Assembly: GCF_013408555.1 (NCBI RefSeq)
Contig: NZ_JACBZN010000001.1
Span: forward strand, 3,286,001-3,350,000
Direction: 5' to 3'
DNA length: 64,000 nt
From: Aeromicrobium tamlense
GTDB lineage: Bacteria > Actinomycetota > Actinomycetes > Propionibacteriales > Nocardioidaceae
The translations under genes and the position numbers were made by a program. A model generated the notes under the pieces. It was given only the letters and a program-made list of their open reading frames with translations. It did no database searches and was not told the origin of the DNA. Positions 8,639 through 21,406 of this stretch are shown in pieces (position 1 is the stretch's first letter; every line of letters begins with the position of its first letter).

Positions 8639-10201
8639 GTGACCAACCTCGCCGCGATCCTCGACGACACGACCGCGAAGTACCCCGAGCGCACCGCCAT
8701 CGTCTTCGGTGACACGCGCCTGAACTACGCGCAGGTCAACGGCGCCGCCAACCAGGTCGCCAACCTGCTCGTCTCGCGGGGGATCAAGCCCGGCGACAAG
8801 GTCGCGATCTCGATCCCGAACCTGCCCTACTTCACGATCGCCTACTTCGGCATCCTCAAGGCCGGCGCGGTGGTCGTCCCGCTGAACGTCCTGCTGTCCG
8901 AGCGCGAGGTCGCCTACCACCTCGACGACTCCGGCGCCGTCGCCTTCATCGCCTTCGAGGGCACCCCCGACCTGCCGATCGGCGACCGCGCCTGGGCCGG
9001 CTTCAACGAGGTCGAGGCGTGCAAGGAGTTCTTCCTCATCAAGCTCGACTCGGCCGCGCCCGAGCCGATGGAGCCGCCGGAGTTCTACGGCCCGCTCGTG
9101 GCCCAGCAGTCGCCGGAGTTCACCACGGTCGAGCGCGACGACGACGACACCGCCGTGATCCTCTACACGTCGGGCACCACCGGACAGCCCAAGGGCGCCG
9201 AGCTGATGCACCGCAACCTGCGCGCCAACGCCGCCCTCGGCACCTCGCTGTTCGGCGCCGACGAGAACGACCCGGACACGTACCTCGCGGTGCTGCCGCT
9301 GTTCCACATCTTCGGCCAGACCGTCATCCAGAACGGCGCGTTCCTCTACGGCGGCACGGTCGTCTACCTGCCGCGGTTCGAGCCCGAGGCCGCCCTGGCG
9401 CTCCTGCTGAAGGAGAAGATCACGTTCTTCGCCGGCGTGCCCACGATGTACTGGGGCCTGCTGCAGGCGCTCGCCGCGTCCGACGGCAGCATCGACGTCG
9501 AGGCCATCGCCAAGACCATCCGCACCGCGGCCGCCGGTGGCGCCGCGCTCCCGGCCGACATCCACCGTCAGTTCGAGGAGAAGTTCGGCATCGTCATCCA
9601 GGAGGGCTACGGCCTCTCCGAGACCTCGCCCGTCGCCTCGTTCGGCGTCCGCGGCGAGGAGGTCCGCGTGGGCTCCATCGGCCGTCCGGTCGAAGGCGTC
9701 GAGATGAAGCTCATCAACGACGACTGGAGCGACGTGCCGCACGACCCCGAGGCGATCGGCGAGATCGCGATCAAGGGTCACGGCATCATGAAGGGCTACT
9801 ACAACCGCCCCGCCGCCACGGCCGAGGCGATCCAGGGCGAGTGGTTCCGCACGGGCGACCTCGCCCGCAAGGACGACGACGGCTACTACTACATCGTCGA
9901 CCGCAGCAAGGACATGATCATCCGCGGCGGCTACAACGTCTACCCGCGTGAGCTCGAGGAGGTGCTGATGACGCACCCGGCGGTCTCGCTGGTCGCCGTC
10001 ATCGGCGTCCCGCACGAGTCGCACGGCGAGGAGATCAAGGCGGTCGTGGTCAAGAACGCCGACGATCCCACCACCGAGGCCGAGCTGCGCGAGTGGGCCA
10101 AGGGTCAGTTCGCCCAGTACAAGTACCCGCGCATCGTGGAGTTCCGCGACGCGCTGCCGATGACCGCGACGGGCAAGATCCTCAAGCGCGAGATCGACTG
10201 A
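8639..10201 (+). CDS. Long-chain fatty-acid-CoA ligase (acyl-CoA synthetase)
   Basis: Activates a carboxylic acid to its acyl-AMP and then acyl-CoA. The 520-residue AMP-forming enzyme shows the P-loop-like YTSGTTGQPKG near residue 180, the YGLSETSP motif, the GEWFRTGD motif, the hinge region and the C-terminal catalytic lysine in ATGKILKRE. It starts at a GTG with an AGAAGG ribosome site about seven bases upstream. The best fit is fatty-acid uptake or beta-oxidation (FadD-like), but chain-length preference cannot be read from sequence. A strong terminator follows, so it is a single-gene transcript. Confidence 0.9.
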   Translation: MTNLAAILDDTTAKYPERTAIVFGDTRLNYAQVNGAANQVANLLVSRGIKPGDKVAISIPNLPYFTIAYFGILKAGAVVVPLNVLLSEREVAYHLDDSGAVAFIAFEGTPDLPIGDRAWAGFNEVEACKEFFLIKLDSAAPEPMEPPEFYGPLVAQQSPEFTTVERDDDDTAVILYTSGTTGQPKGAELMHRNLRANAALGTSLFGADENDPDTYLAVLPLFHIFGQTVIQNGAFLYGGTVVYLPRFEPEAALALLLKEKITFFAGVPTMYWGLLQALAASDGSIDVEAIAKTIRTAAAGGAALPADIHRQFEEKFGIVIQEGYGLSETSPVASFGVRGEEVRVGSIGRPVEGVEMKLINDDWSDVPHDPEAIGEIAIKGHGIMKGYYNRPAATAEAIQGEWFRTGDLARKDDDGYYYIVDRSKDMIIRGGYNVYPRELEEVLMTHPAVSLVAVIGVPHESHGEEIKAVVVKNADDPTTEAELREWAKGQFAQYKYPRIVEFRDALPMTATGKILKREID

Positions 10202-10213
10202 CGCCGACACGAC

Positions 10214-10244
10214 AGGGGCCCGCAGCCGATGGCTGCGGGCCCCT
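10214..10244. terminator. Strong bidirectional hairpin terminator
   Basis: A perfect 14-bp GC-rich stem (AGGGGCCCGCAGCC pairing with its complement) closes on a 3-base loop. It lies between the convergent acyl-CoA ligase and UDP-glucose dehydrogenase genes and can serve both. There is no T-tract, as usual for high-GC actinobacteria. Confidence 0.85.
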
Positions 10245-10267
10245 GCTCTGTCGTGGGTGGGCGTGTC

Positions 10268-11584
10268 TCAGGCGCGGCGGCCCAGGGCGCGGTAGGTCCA
10301 GCCGGCGGCGCGCCAGCGGTCGGGGTCGACCGCGTTGCGCCCGTCGAGCAGCGCCCGGCGGTGCACCAGCGCGCCGACCGCCTCGGGATCGAGCTCGCGG
10401 TACTCGCGCCACTCGGTGAGCAGCAGGACGAGGTCGGCGCCGGTGAGCGCCTCCTCGGTGTCCTCCACGTAGAGCAGGTTCGGGTAGGACGACTTCGCGT
10501 TGCCCAGCGCGGCCGGGTCGGTGACGCGCACGTTCGCGCCCTGCAGCCGCAGCTGCTCGGCCACGTTGAGGGCGGGGGAGTCGCGGATGTCGTCGCTGTC
10601 GGGCTTGAACGAGGCGCCCAGCACCGCGACGGTGCGGCCCATGAGCGAGCCCCCGCACTCCTCGCGGGCGAGGTCGACCATGCGCACGCGGCGGCGGGTG
10701 TTGATCGCGTCGACCTCGGCCAGGAAGCTGAGAGTCTGGTCGGCGCCGAGCTCGCCGGCGCGCGCCATGAACGCGCGGATGTCCTTCGGCAGGCAGCCGC
10801 CGCCGAAGCCGAGGCCGGCGTTGAGGAACTTGCGCCCGATGCGGTCGTCGAGGCCGATCGCGTCGGCCAGCGCGGTGACATCGGCGTCGGTGCGCTCGCA
10901 CAGCTCGGCCATCGCGTTGATGAACGAGATCTTCGTGGCCAGGAACGAGTTCGCGGCGACCTTGACCAGCTGCGCGGTGGCCGGGTCCATCGTGAGGCGA
11001 GGCGTGCCCTCGGCGAGGATCGCGGCGTAGACCTCGTCGAGCAGCGCGGTGGCGCGCTCGCCGGCCTCGCCGTCGGGAACGCCGTAGACCAGACGGTCGG
11101 GGTGCAGCGTGTCCTTGACCGCGAAGCCCTCCCGCAGGAACTCGGGGTTCCACACGAGCATCGCGTCGGGCCGGACCTCGGCCAGCTGCGCCGCGAGCCG
11201 CTCGGCCGTGCCGACGGGCACGGTGGACTTGCCGGCGACGAGCGCGCCGGGCGCGATGACCTCCAGCAGGCTCGTGAATGCGCCGTCGACGTAGGCCAGG
11301 TCGGCCGCGTACTCGCCGCGCTTCTGCGGCGTGCCGACACACAGGAAGTGCACCTGCGCGTCGGCGACGTCGGCGAAGTCCGTGGTGAACGACAGCCGGC
11401 CGCTGGCCAGGGTGCGCTCGAGCAGCTCGGGCAGGTTCGGCTCGAAGAACGGGGCACGCCCGGCGGACAGGCTCTCGATCTTGGCCAGGTCGGTGTCGAC
11501 GCCGACGACCTCGTGGCCCAGCTCCGCCATGCTCGCGGCGTGGACGGCGCCGAGGTAGCCACAGCCGATGACGCTGATCTTCAT
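10268..11584 (-). CDS. ugd: UDP-glucose 6-dehydrogenase
   Basis: Oxidises UDP-glucose to UDP-glucuronate with two NAD+, supplying cell-wall or exopolysaccharide sugars; a close UDP-sugar dehydrogenase specificity cannot be excluded. The 438-residue protein has the N-terminal Rossmann motif GCGYLG, the central domain with catalytic C264 in GFGGGCLPKD, and the C-terminal UDP-binding domain with GASFKPDSDDIRDSP. The start at 11584 gives MKISVIG, typical of the family; the frame is open further upstream without similarity. TACGGT (11592-11597, complement strand) is seven bases before the ATG, so the mRNA is probably leaderless. Confidence 0.95.
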   Translation of the reverse strand: MKISVIGCGYLGAVHAASMAELGHEVVGVDTDLAKIESLSAGRAPFFEPNLPELLERTLASGRLSFTTDFADVADAQVHFLCVGTPQKRGEYAADLAYVDGAFTSLLEVIAPGALVAGKSTVPVGTAERLAAQLAEVRPDAMLVWNPEFLREGFAVKDTLHPDRLVYGVPDGEAGERATALLDEVYAAILAEGTPRLTMDPATAQLVKVAANSFLATKISFINAMAELCERTDADVTALADAIGLDDRIGRKFLNAGLGFGGGCLPKDIRAFMARAGELGADQTLSFLAEVDAINTRRRVRMVDLAREECGGSLMGRTVAVLGASFKPDSDDIRDSPALNVAEQLRLQGANVRVTDPAALGNAKSSYPNLLYVEDTEEALTGADLVLLLTEWREYRELDPEAVGALVHRRALLDGRNAVDPDRWRAAGWTYRALGRRA

Positions 11585-11696
11585 ACCCGACACCGTAGCG
11601 ACTGCGCGGCGGGACCGGGCCCGAAGAGACGAACGTCGCCGTCGGCCCGGCACGCATGGTGCGCAAGGGAAAACCGAGTGTGGGAAGGTCGTTCCC

Positions 11697-11978
11697 ATGA
11701 CGGTCGACATCACGCACAACGCGGCGGAGCAGCAGTACGAGATCGCGGTCGACGGCGAGCGCGCCGGCTTCACCGAGGCTCGTGAGGAGGGCGACGTCGT
11801 CGTCTTCCCGCACACGATCATCGACGAGCGCTTCGAGGGCCAGGGCCTGGCCAGCCAGCTCGTGACCTTCGCGCTCGACGACGTGCGGGCGCGCGGCAAG
11901 AAGGCCCGCATCCACTGCAGCTACATCAAGCGGTTCGTCGAGAAGCACCCCGAGTACCAGGACCTGCGGGTCGAGTGA
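11697..11978 (+). CDS. Small GNAT-family N-acetyltransferase (YjdJ type)
   Basis: A 93-residue minimal acetyltransferase fold. FVEKHPEYQDL at the C-terminus and the acetyl-CoA-binding loop FEGQGLASQLV are hallmarks of the short YjdJ/GNAT_Yidj group, whose substrates are mostly unknown. The ATG at 11697 has GGAAGG about nine bases upstream. The stop overlaps the GTG start of the metal transporter gene by four bases, so translation of the two is coupled. Confidence 0.85.
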   Translation: MTVDITHNAAEQQYEIAVDGERAGFTEAREEGDVVVFPHTIIDERFEGQGLASQLVTFALDDVRARGKKARIHCSYIKRFVEKHPEYQDLRVE

Positions 11979-13189
11979 CCCAGGTCCTGCGGCGCCGGCT
12001 CACGCTGCTGGGGCCGGCTTTCGTCGCTGCCATCGCGTACGTCGATCCGGGCAACGTCGCCACGAACCTCACGGCCGGCGCGCAGTTCGGCTACACCCTC
12101 GTCTGGGTGATCGTGCTGGCCAACCTCATGGCCGTGCTCATCCAGTACCTCTCGGCCAAGCTCGGCCTGGTCACCCGCCGCTCGCTGGCGGGCCAGGTGG
12201 GCGACCGTCTGGGCGTCCGCGCGCGCTTCGCGTACTGGATGCAGGCCGAGGGGATCGCGATCGCCACCGACCTCGCCGAGGTCATCGGCGGCGCGATCGC
12301 GTTCCACCTGCTGTTCGGCGTGCCGCTGCCGCTCGGCGCGCTGCTGACCGCCCTGGTCGCGATGCTGGTGCTCGCGATCGGCGACCACCGTGGCCAGGGC
12401 GCGCTCGAGCGCGTCATCGTCGGCTTCCTGCTGCTGATCGCGGTGGGCTTCCTGGCCGGCCTCGTCGTCGGCCCGCCCGCCGCTGGCGAGGTCGTGCAGG
12501 GACTGGTGCCGCGGTTCGACGGTGCCGAGAGCGTGCTGCTGGCCTCGGGCATCGTCGGCGCCACCGTCATGCCGCACGCGGTCTACCTGCACTCGAGCCT
12601 CACGGCCGACCGTCTGGGCGTCCGGGGCGAGAGCTCGTCGGTGCGCGACCTGCTGGCCGCCACCCGGATCGACGTCGTGCTGGCGCTGATCCTCGCCGGC
12701 ATGCTCAACCTCGGCCTGCTGCTCATGGCCGCGGCGAACCTGCAGGGCCTGCCCGGCACCGATACGATCGCCGGCGCGCACGAGCTCATCACGAGCGAGA
12801 TCGGCGCGGGCGTGGCGCTGCTGTTCGCGGTCGCGCTGCTGGGCTCGGGCATCTCGTCGACCTCGGTCGGCAGCGCCGCGGGCGCCGAGGTCATGCGCGC
12901 CCTGACGCCGTGGTCGCTCAAGCCGGTCACCCGGCGCCTCATCACGCTCGTGCCGGCCGTGATCGTCCTGCTGCTCGGGATCGACCCCACGCGGGCCCTC
13001 GTGGTCTCGCAGGTCGTCCTGTCGATGGGCATCCCGTTCGCCGTCGTGCCGCTGGTCTGGCTGACCTCGCGGCACGCCATCATGGGCGAGTTCGTGAACC
13101 GGCGGCTCACCACCGTGCTCGCGACGCTCGCGGCCGCGGCGATCGTGGCGCTCAACCTGGTGCTGCTGTGGCTGACGTTCGTCGGCTGA
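11975..13189 (+). CDS. mntH: Nramp-family divalent metal transporter
   Basis: Proton-coupled importer of Mn2+ or Fe2+ in the inner membrane. The 404-residue protein has about 11 membrane helices, the helix-1 metal-site motif DPGN (24-27), and the helix-6 motif MPHAVYLHS, corresponding to MPHNLYLHS in MntH with the metal-liganding methionine kept. It starts at a GTG overlapping the preceding acetyltransferase stop. No MntR or Fur site was recognised upstream, and the pair probably uses the promoter before the acetyltransferase gene. Confidence 0.93.
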   Translation: MTQVLRRRLTLLGPAFVAAIAYVDPGNVATNLTAGAQFGYTLVWVIVLANLMAVLIQYLSAKLGLVTRRSLAGQVGDRLGVRARFAYWMQAEGIAIATDLAEVIGGAIAFHLLFGVPLPLGALLTALVAMLVLAIGDHRGQGALERVIVGFLLLIAVGFLAGLVVGPPAAGEVVQGLVPRFDGAESVLLASGIVGATVMPHAVYLHSSLTADRLGVRGESSSVRDLLAATRIDVVLALILAGMLNLGLLLMAAANLQGLPGTDTIAGAHELITSEIGAGVALLFAVALLGSGISSTSVGSAAGAEVMRALTPWSLKPVTRRLITLVPAVIVLLLGIDPTRALVVSQVVLSMGIPFAVVPLVWLTSRHAIMGEFVNRRLTTVLATLAAAAIVALNLVLLWLTFVG

Positions 13190-13207
13190 TCCTCGTACGC
13201 TGACGTC

Positions 13208-14065
13208 ATGCCCGAGATGCCCGAGGTGGAGGCCCTCGTCCACTGGCTGCAGGCCCAGCTCGAGGGCGCGGTCGTGGTCGAGATCGAGCCGGCGTCGTTC
13301 GCGGTGCTCAAGACCTACGACCCGCCCGTGTCGTCGTTCGCGGGGCTCACCGTCAGCGGCGTCACGCGGCACGGCAAGTTCATCGACATCGACGTCGACG
13401 GGCTGCACCTCGTGATCCACCTGGCCAAGGCGGGCTGGCTGCGCTGGTCCGACCACTTCGGCGACAGCCGGGTCAAGATGGGTGGCCCGCTCGCCCTGCG
13501 GTTCCGCGTCGACCGGGGCTCGGGCCCGCACGAGGGCTTCGACCTCACCGAGGCCGGCACCCGCAAGGGCCTGGCCGTCTACGCCGTGCGGGACCCGCAC
13601 GAGGTGCCCGGGATCGAGCGGCTCGGTCCCGACCCGCTCGCGCCGGGCTTCGAGCTGCGGCCGCTGCTGCAGCGCCGGATGCAGGTCAAGCGGCTGCTGC
13701 GCGACCAGACCGTGGTGGCGGGCATCGGCAACGCCTACAGCGACGAGATCCTGCACGCCGCGCGGCTCTCGCCCTTCGCGATCGCCGAGAAGCTCGACGA
13801 CGACGAGATCGCTCGCCTGGAGGAGGCGGTCACCTCGGTGCTCACCGAGGCCGTCGCGGCGGCCGACGGCAAGCCCGCGGCCGACCTCAAGGACGCCAAG
13901 CGCGAGCGGATGCGCGTGCACGGCCGGGCGGGCCAGACGTGCGAGGTCTGCGGCGACACGGTGGCCGAGGTGGTCTTCGCCGACTCCTCGCTGCAGTACT
14001 GCCCCACGTGCCAGACCGGCGGCACGATCCTCAAGGACCGCTCCACCTCGAAGTTCCTGAAATAG
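13208..14065 (+). CDS. Fpg/Nei-family DNA glycosylase with altered zinc finger
   Basis: Base-excision repair glycosylase/AP lyase of 285 residues. The catalytic N-terminal proline and glutamate (MPEMPEVEAL, P2 and E3), the beta-turn lysine K57 (RHGKFI) and the H2TH helix motif (QTVVAGIGNAYSDEIL) are intact. The C-terminal zinc finger keeps four cysteines (C245, C248, C265, C268). The conserved finger arginine (GRxTxxCPxCQ in Fpg and Nei) is replaced: the segment reads DSSLQYCPTCQTGG. That matches an actinobacterial subgroup I recall, of uncertain lesion range. TACGCT (13196-13201) lies six bases before the ATG, so it is probably leaderless. Confidence 0.9.
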   Translation: MPEMPEVEALVHWLQAQLEGAVVVEIEPASFAVLKTYDPPVSSFAGLTVSGVTRHGKFIDIDVDGLHLVIHLAKAGWLRWSDHFGDSRVKMGGPLALRFRVDRGSGPHEGFDLTEAGTRKGLAVYAVRDPHEVPGIERLGPDPLAPGFELRPLLQRRMQVKRLLRDQTVVAGIGNAYSDEILHAARLSPFAIAEKLDDDEIARLEEAVTSVLTEAVAAADGKPAADLKDAKRERMRVHGRAGQTCEVCGDTVAEVVFADSSLQYCPTCQTGGTILKDRSTSKFLK

Positions 14066-14077
14066 CCGGACAGGCGA

Positions 14078-14107
14078 AGGGGCGAGAGCCTCGCGGCCCT
14101 CGCCCCT
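14078..14107. terminator. Hairpin terminator between convergent genes
   Basis: AGGGGCGAG pairs perfectly with CTCGCCCCT across a 12-base loop. It is placed between the ends of the convergent glycosylase and secreted DUF6801-like genes, 13 bases after the first stop. Confidence 0.75.
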
Positions 14108-14127
14108 GCGTCACGCTGCGGGTGGCG

Positions 14128-15045
14128 TCACTTCTTGACGGTGACGACGACCTTCACCTTGGCGCTGCCGCCGTAGCCGTCGCGGACGGTCACGTAGAAC
14201 GCCGTCTTGCCCTTGAAGCCCTTCTTCGGGACGAACGTGAACTTCGGGCCCTTGCCCCTGACCTTGCCGGCCTTCTTGCTGACCTTGCCGACCTTGTAGG
14301 TCAGGCGGTCGCCGTCGGCGTCACGGGCGCGCAGCACGAAGGCCTTGGCCTTCTTCTGCTTCGTGACGACCTTGACCGTCTTCTTGCTGACGACCGGTGC
14401 ACGGTTGGGGACCTTGATCGAGCCGAGGGCCAGGTTGGACGGGCCGGTGCACGTGAGGCTCGACGGGACCGTGGACTCGTCGGCGCGGTAGATCGTGGCC
14501 GCGATCGTGAACGACTTCGGCACGCCGAGCGCGACGGTGTGCTTGGTGTTCGCGGGCGCCTTGATCGCCGGGACCGTGCCGGTGGCCGGGATGGTCCACT
14601 TGTCGCCGACGTTCTGCGGGACCGGGGTCCGCGGGGCGGCCAGGCTCGGGATCCGCACCGCGGTGCTGCGACCACCGGTGGTCAGGGTGAGCGAGGCGTC
14701 GGTGCTGGCGCCGGCGGCCTCGCGGCCCTGCAGCAGGCCGGCCGTGGCGGCGCGGAGGTCCTCGGGGAGCGTCAGCGTGATGTTCACGGGACGAGCCGGG
14801 ATCGTCTGGCCGGCGCGGACCGAGGTGGGCACGGTGGTGGAGATGGCCACGCCGAGGTTGTGCCGACCGAGGTCGAGCGGGCCCGCGGTGACGCCGCAGT
14901 TGTAGGTGAACGTCTTCGACAGTCGGACGTCGGCGGCGTTCGCCGTGCCGGCGCCGGCCATCGTCAGCGCGCCGGCCATGCCGGCGATCAGCGTGGCGGA
15001 GAGGGGCACGGCCAGACGGCGTGCCACAGCAGGAGTACGGGTCAC
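14128..15045 (-). CDS. Secreted DUF6801-like protein with C-terminal Ig/cadherin-like domain
   Basis: A 305-residue exported protein. The GTG at 15045 has a GAAAGG ribosome site seven bases upstream and opens directly into a signal peptide ending near the AnA site GTANAADV. Residues about 40-190 (FTYNCGVTAGPLDLG, PVNITLTLPEDL, VPSSLTCTGP) resemble DUF6801 domains of Streptomyces secreted proteins, with two cysteines likely bridged. A Lys-rich linker leads to a tandem-beta domain (NRAPVVSKKTVKVV to VTVRDGYGGSAKVKVVVTV) with a DADGD calcium-like motif. The function is unknown; an extracellular or wall location is likely. A perfect inverted repeat lies upstream. Confidence 0.75.
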   Translation of the reverse strand: MTRTPAVARRLAVPLSATLIAGMAGALTMAGAGTANAADVRLSKTFTYNCGVTAGPLDLGRHNLGVAISTTVPTSVRAGQTIPARPVNITLTLPEDLRAATAGLLQGREAAGASTDASLTLTTGGRSTAVRIPSLAAPRTPVPQNVGDKWTIPATGTVPAIKAPANTKHTVALGVPKSFTIAATIYRADESTVPSSLTCTGPSNLALGSIKVPNRAPVVSKKTVKVVTKQKKAKAFVLRARDADGDRLTYKVGKVSKKAGKVRGKGPKFTFVPKKGFKGKTAFYVTVRDGYGGSAKVKVVVTVKK

Positions 15046-15125
15046 GATGAGCCTTTCGGAAGGACGAGCTCCGTGCGGGTGGGAGTGCACGGAACGGAAC
15101 GGTGGTGCGTCATCGTAACAAGGTT

Positions 15126-15140
15126 TTAACTGTGAGTTAA
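15126..15140. promoter_or_regulatory. Perfect 15-bp palindrome upstream of the DUF6801-like gene
   Basis: TTAACT and AGTTAA are perfect arms around GTG. This AT-rich patch sits about 80 bases before the GTG start at 15045 in otherwise GC-rich DNA. It is a candidate operator or promoter element for the secreted protein gene. Confidence 0.5.
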
Positions 15141-15170
15141 GCCACTATTTTCACGGCCTCCTCACCCGCC

Positions 15171-15233
15171 CGAGTTTTGCTCCGTTTTCGACCTTTCAAC
15201 CGGCTTGAAAGGTCGAATACGGAGCACATCTCG
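15171..15233. repeat. 63-bp intergenic palindrome, copy R2
   Basis: Same length and layout as R1 and R3. The inner arms TTCGACCTTTCAA and TTGAAAGGTCGAA are perfect; the left outer arm has drifted at two positions. This copy lies between divergent genes and ends about 20 bases before the -10 box of the next gene, so it cannot be a terminator for either neighbour. Confidence 0.85.
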
Positions 15234-15265
15234 GGGCCTGCGGGGGTGCTCCCTAGGCTGGAGGC

Positions 15266-15889
15266 ATGGGCATCGGCAGGACGGGACGACGGGTGAACGC
15301 GGCGGTCGGAGGCTTCGCGTCGCGGGTGGACGGCCAGACCGAGGTCGCGGCGGCGCGTGCGGCGCAGGCGCTGCGACTCGGCGTGCGGCTGCTGCGCTGG
15401 CCCAGCCTCGGGATCATGGTGGTGTCGTGGCCGTTCCTGGTGGGCCTGGCGATCGTCAGCCTCCTGGCCGACGACACCTGGCTGACCGTCGTCGCCGGCC
15501 TGATCGCGCTCGTCGGCGCCGCTCTCTCGGGGGCGTTCGCGTGGCGGCGCTCGCGCATCATCGTGGCCGTCGAGGACGAGCAGCAGCTCGCCACCGAGCT
15601 CGGCATCGCCGTCGCGATGAGCGACGACGTGGGCGAGGCGCGCCTCGTGCTGGGCCAGCTGGCCGGCACCGCCGGCGGCCCGCGCGTGTTCTCGCGGCTC
15701 AAGGCGCTGGGGCGGGGCTTCGGCCTCGGTCCGGGTGTCCTCCAGGACGCGGCCGACCTGCCCCGCGCCCGCTGGTTCTTCCCGCCGAAGGTCGGCACGA
15801 CGGTGACGCTCTTCTTCGGCGTGCTCTGGCTCGTGCCCGTCTCGTTCGTCAGCTGCCTGCTGCTCGCCATCGCGCTCGCCGCCCGCTGA
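15266..15889 (+). CDS. Hypothetical membrane protein
   Basis: A 207-residue protein with two close hydrophobic segments near residues 50-95 (WPFLVGLAIVSLLADDTWLTVVAGLIALVGAALSGAF) and a third at the C-terminus (VTLFFGVLWLVPVSFVSCLLLAIALA). A charged cytoplasmic-looking region of about 80 residues lies between. I do not recognise the family. TAGGCT (15254-15259) lies six bases before the ATG with GGAGG between, so both leaderless and Shine-Dalgarno initiation are possible. It is convergent with the ABC permease gene and stands alone in its transcript. Confidence 0.75.
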   Translation: MGIGRTGRRVNAAVGGFASRVDGQTEVAAARAAQALRLGVRLLRWPSLGIMVVSWPFLVGLAIVSLLADDTWLTVVAGLIALVGAALSGAFAWRRSRIIVAVEDEQQLATELGIAVAMSDDVGEARLVLGQLAGTAGGPRVFSRLKALGRGFGLGPGVLQDAADLPRARWFFPPKVGTTVTLFFGVLWLVPVSFVSCLLLAIALAAR

Positions 15890-15926
15890 TCCCGCGCCAC
15901 TCGCGACCTCGGTTTGCCACTCGGCG

Positions 15927-16652
15927 TCAGGGGGTGCGGCGGCGCAGGGTGAGCGAGGCCAGCGCGACCGAGCCGACGGCGAACCCGATCAGCACGACCA
16001 GGTCGGTGACCCGCTCCGAGGCCGCCTCGCCGGCCGCGAGGGAGGAGAACGCGTCGGTCGCGTAGGTCAGCGGCATGACGACCGAGAGCCACTGCAGCAC
16101 CTCGGGCATCGCGTCCACCGGCACGAGCAGTCCGCACACGAGGATCTGCGGGATGATCACGAGCGGCATGAACTGCACGGCCTGGAACTCGGTGCGCGCG
16201 AACGCCGACGCCAGCAGCCCGAGCGCCGTGCCCACGACGGACCCGAGGATCGCGAAGACCAACGCCTCCCACGGCCGGTCGAGGCCGAGGTCCAGCAGCC
16301 ACTGCGCCACCACGAGGCTGATCGCCGACTGCGCCAGCGCGACCAGACCGAACGCGACGCCGTAGCCGCCGATCAGCTCGCCGCGACGCAGCGGCGTCGT
16401 CAGCAGCCGCTCGAGTGTCCCGGAGATCCGCTCGCGCACCATCGTCACGCTGGTGATGAGGAACATCAGGATGAAGGGGAACAGCGCCAGCATCTGCGGA
16501 CCGACCCGCGCGAACACCTGCGGCTGCTGGTCGAACACGTAGCGGAACAGCGCCAGCAGGATCGACGGCAGGAACAGCAGCATGACGATGCTGCGGGGGT
16601 CGTGCCGCAGCTGCGCCAGCACCCGCCGGGCCGTGGCGGTCGCGCCCGTCAC
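15927..16652 (-). CDS. ABC-2 type transporter permease
   Basis: Membrane subunit of an ABC exporter, 241 residues, with six hydrophobic segments. The ABC-2 hallmark [25 protein letters not shown] lies in the first cytoplasmic loop. It starts at a GTG that overlaps the ATPase gene stop by four bases, so the subunits are translated together. Drug, antibiotic or lipid export is the usual role of DrrB-like permeases of this size; the substrate is unknown. Thin hydrophilic N- and C-termini fit a two-gene DrrAB-type exporter. Confidence 0.88.
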   Translation of the reverse strand: MTGATATARRVLAQLRHDPRSIVMLLFLPSILLALFRYVFDQQPQVFARVGPQMLALFPFILMFLITSVTMVRERISGTLERLLTTPLRRGELIGGYGVAFGLVALAQSAISLVVAQWLLDLGLDRPWEALVFAILGSVVGTALGLLASAFARTEFQAVQFMPLVIIPQILVCGLLVPVDAMPEVLQWLSVVMPLTYATDAFSSLAAGEAASERVTDLVVLIGFAVGSVALASLTLRRRTP

Positions 16653-17365
16653 GCGGCACCTCCCTCGGCCAGGGCGAGGAAGGCCGACTCGATGTCGGCC
16701 GTCCCGGTCGCGGCGCGCAGTCCGGCGGGGGAGTCCTGCGCGATCATCCGGCCCTCGCGCATGAGCAGCACGACGTCGCACCGGTCGGCCTCGTCCATGA
16801 CGTGGCTCGAGACCAGCAGGGTCACGCCCGACTCGGCCAGCCCGCCGAACAGCCGCCACAGGTCGCGCCGCAGGACGGGGTCGAGGCCGACGGTGGGCTC
16901 GTCGAGCAGGCACACCTCGGGCTCGGCGATCAGCGCCGCCGCCAGCGAGACCCGTGCCCGCTGCCCGCCCGAGAGCTCGCGGGTCAGGCTCCCGCGCTGC
17001 GCGCCGAGGTCGACGGCGGACAGCACCGCCTCCACGCGGTCACGTCCCACCGCGGACAGTCGTGCGAAGTAGGAGAGGTTCTGCTCGACGGTGAGGTCGG
17101 GATAGACCGAGCTCGCCTGGGTCATGTAGGCCACGCGCCGCCGGTTCACGGCCGAGCCGGCCGGCTCGCCGAGCACCGTCACCGAACCCGACCTCACCAC
17201 CTGGACGCCGGCGATGGCCCGGATGAGCGTGGACTTGCCGCAGCCGCTCGGTCCGAGCAGCCCGGTGACGCGGCCGCGCAGGATCTCGAGGTCGAGGCCG
17301 TCCAGCACGGTCCGGCCGCCGCGCTCGACGACGAGTCCGCTCACCTCCACCGCGGGCGTGGTCAT
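16649..17365 (-). CDS. ABC transporter ATP-binding protein
   Basis: Cytoplasmic ATPase partner of the ABC-2 permease, 238 residues. Walker A (GPSGCGKST), the Q-loop ([17 protein letters not shown]), the signature [11 protein letters not shown], Walker B with catalytic glutamate ([11 protein letters not shown]) and the H-loop (VSSHVMDE) are all present in order. The TVGLDP form is typical of DrrA/NodI-like exporters. The gene is divergent from purL, whose start lies about 97 bases away. Confidence 0.93.
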   Translation of the reverse strand: MTTPAVEVSGLVVERGGRTVLDGLDLEILRGRVTGLLGPSGCGKSTLIRAIAGVQVVRSGSVTVLGEPAGSAVNRRRVAYMTQASSVYPDLTVEQNLSYFARLSAVGRDRVEAVLSAVDLGAQRGSLTRELSGGQRARVSLAAALIAEPEVCLLDEPTVGLDPVLRRDLWRLFGGLAESGVTLLVSSHVMDEADRCDVVLLMREGRMIAQDSPAGLRAATGTADIESAFLALAEGGAA

Positions 17366-17461
17366 GCTCCGACGATGGCACCGGACCGCGCCGCGCACCA
17401 GCACCCACGCGGACCGATGCGCCCGGCGGGCCGGGCAGGACGGGCCGATAGGCTGGGTCGC

Positions 17462-21316
<3,855 letters not shown>

Positions 21317-21406
21317 CCCCCGGAACCGGGGTGTGGGCGTAGTCCGAACGGGCGGTTTTCCGTCCGGGACTTCGGTTACCGGCGCGTACCCGCGTACTCT
21401 CGGTAT

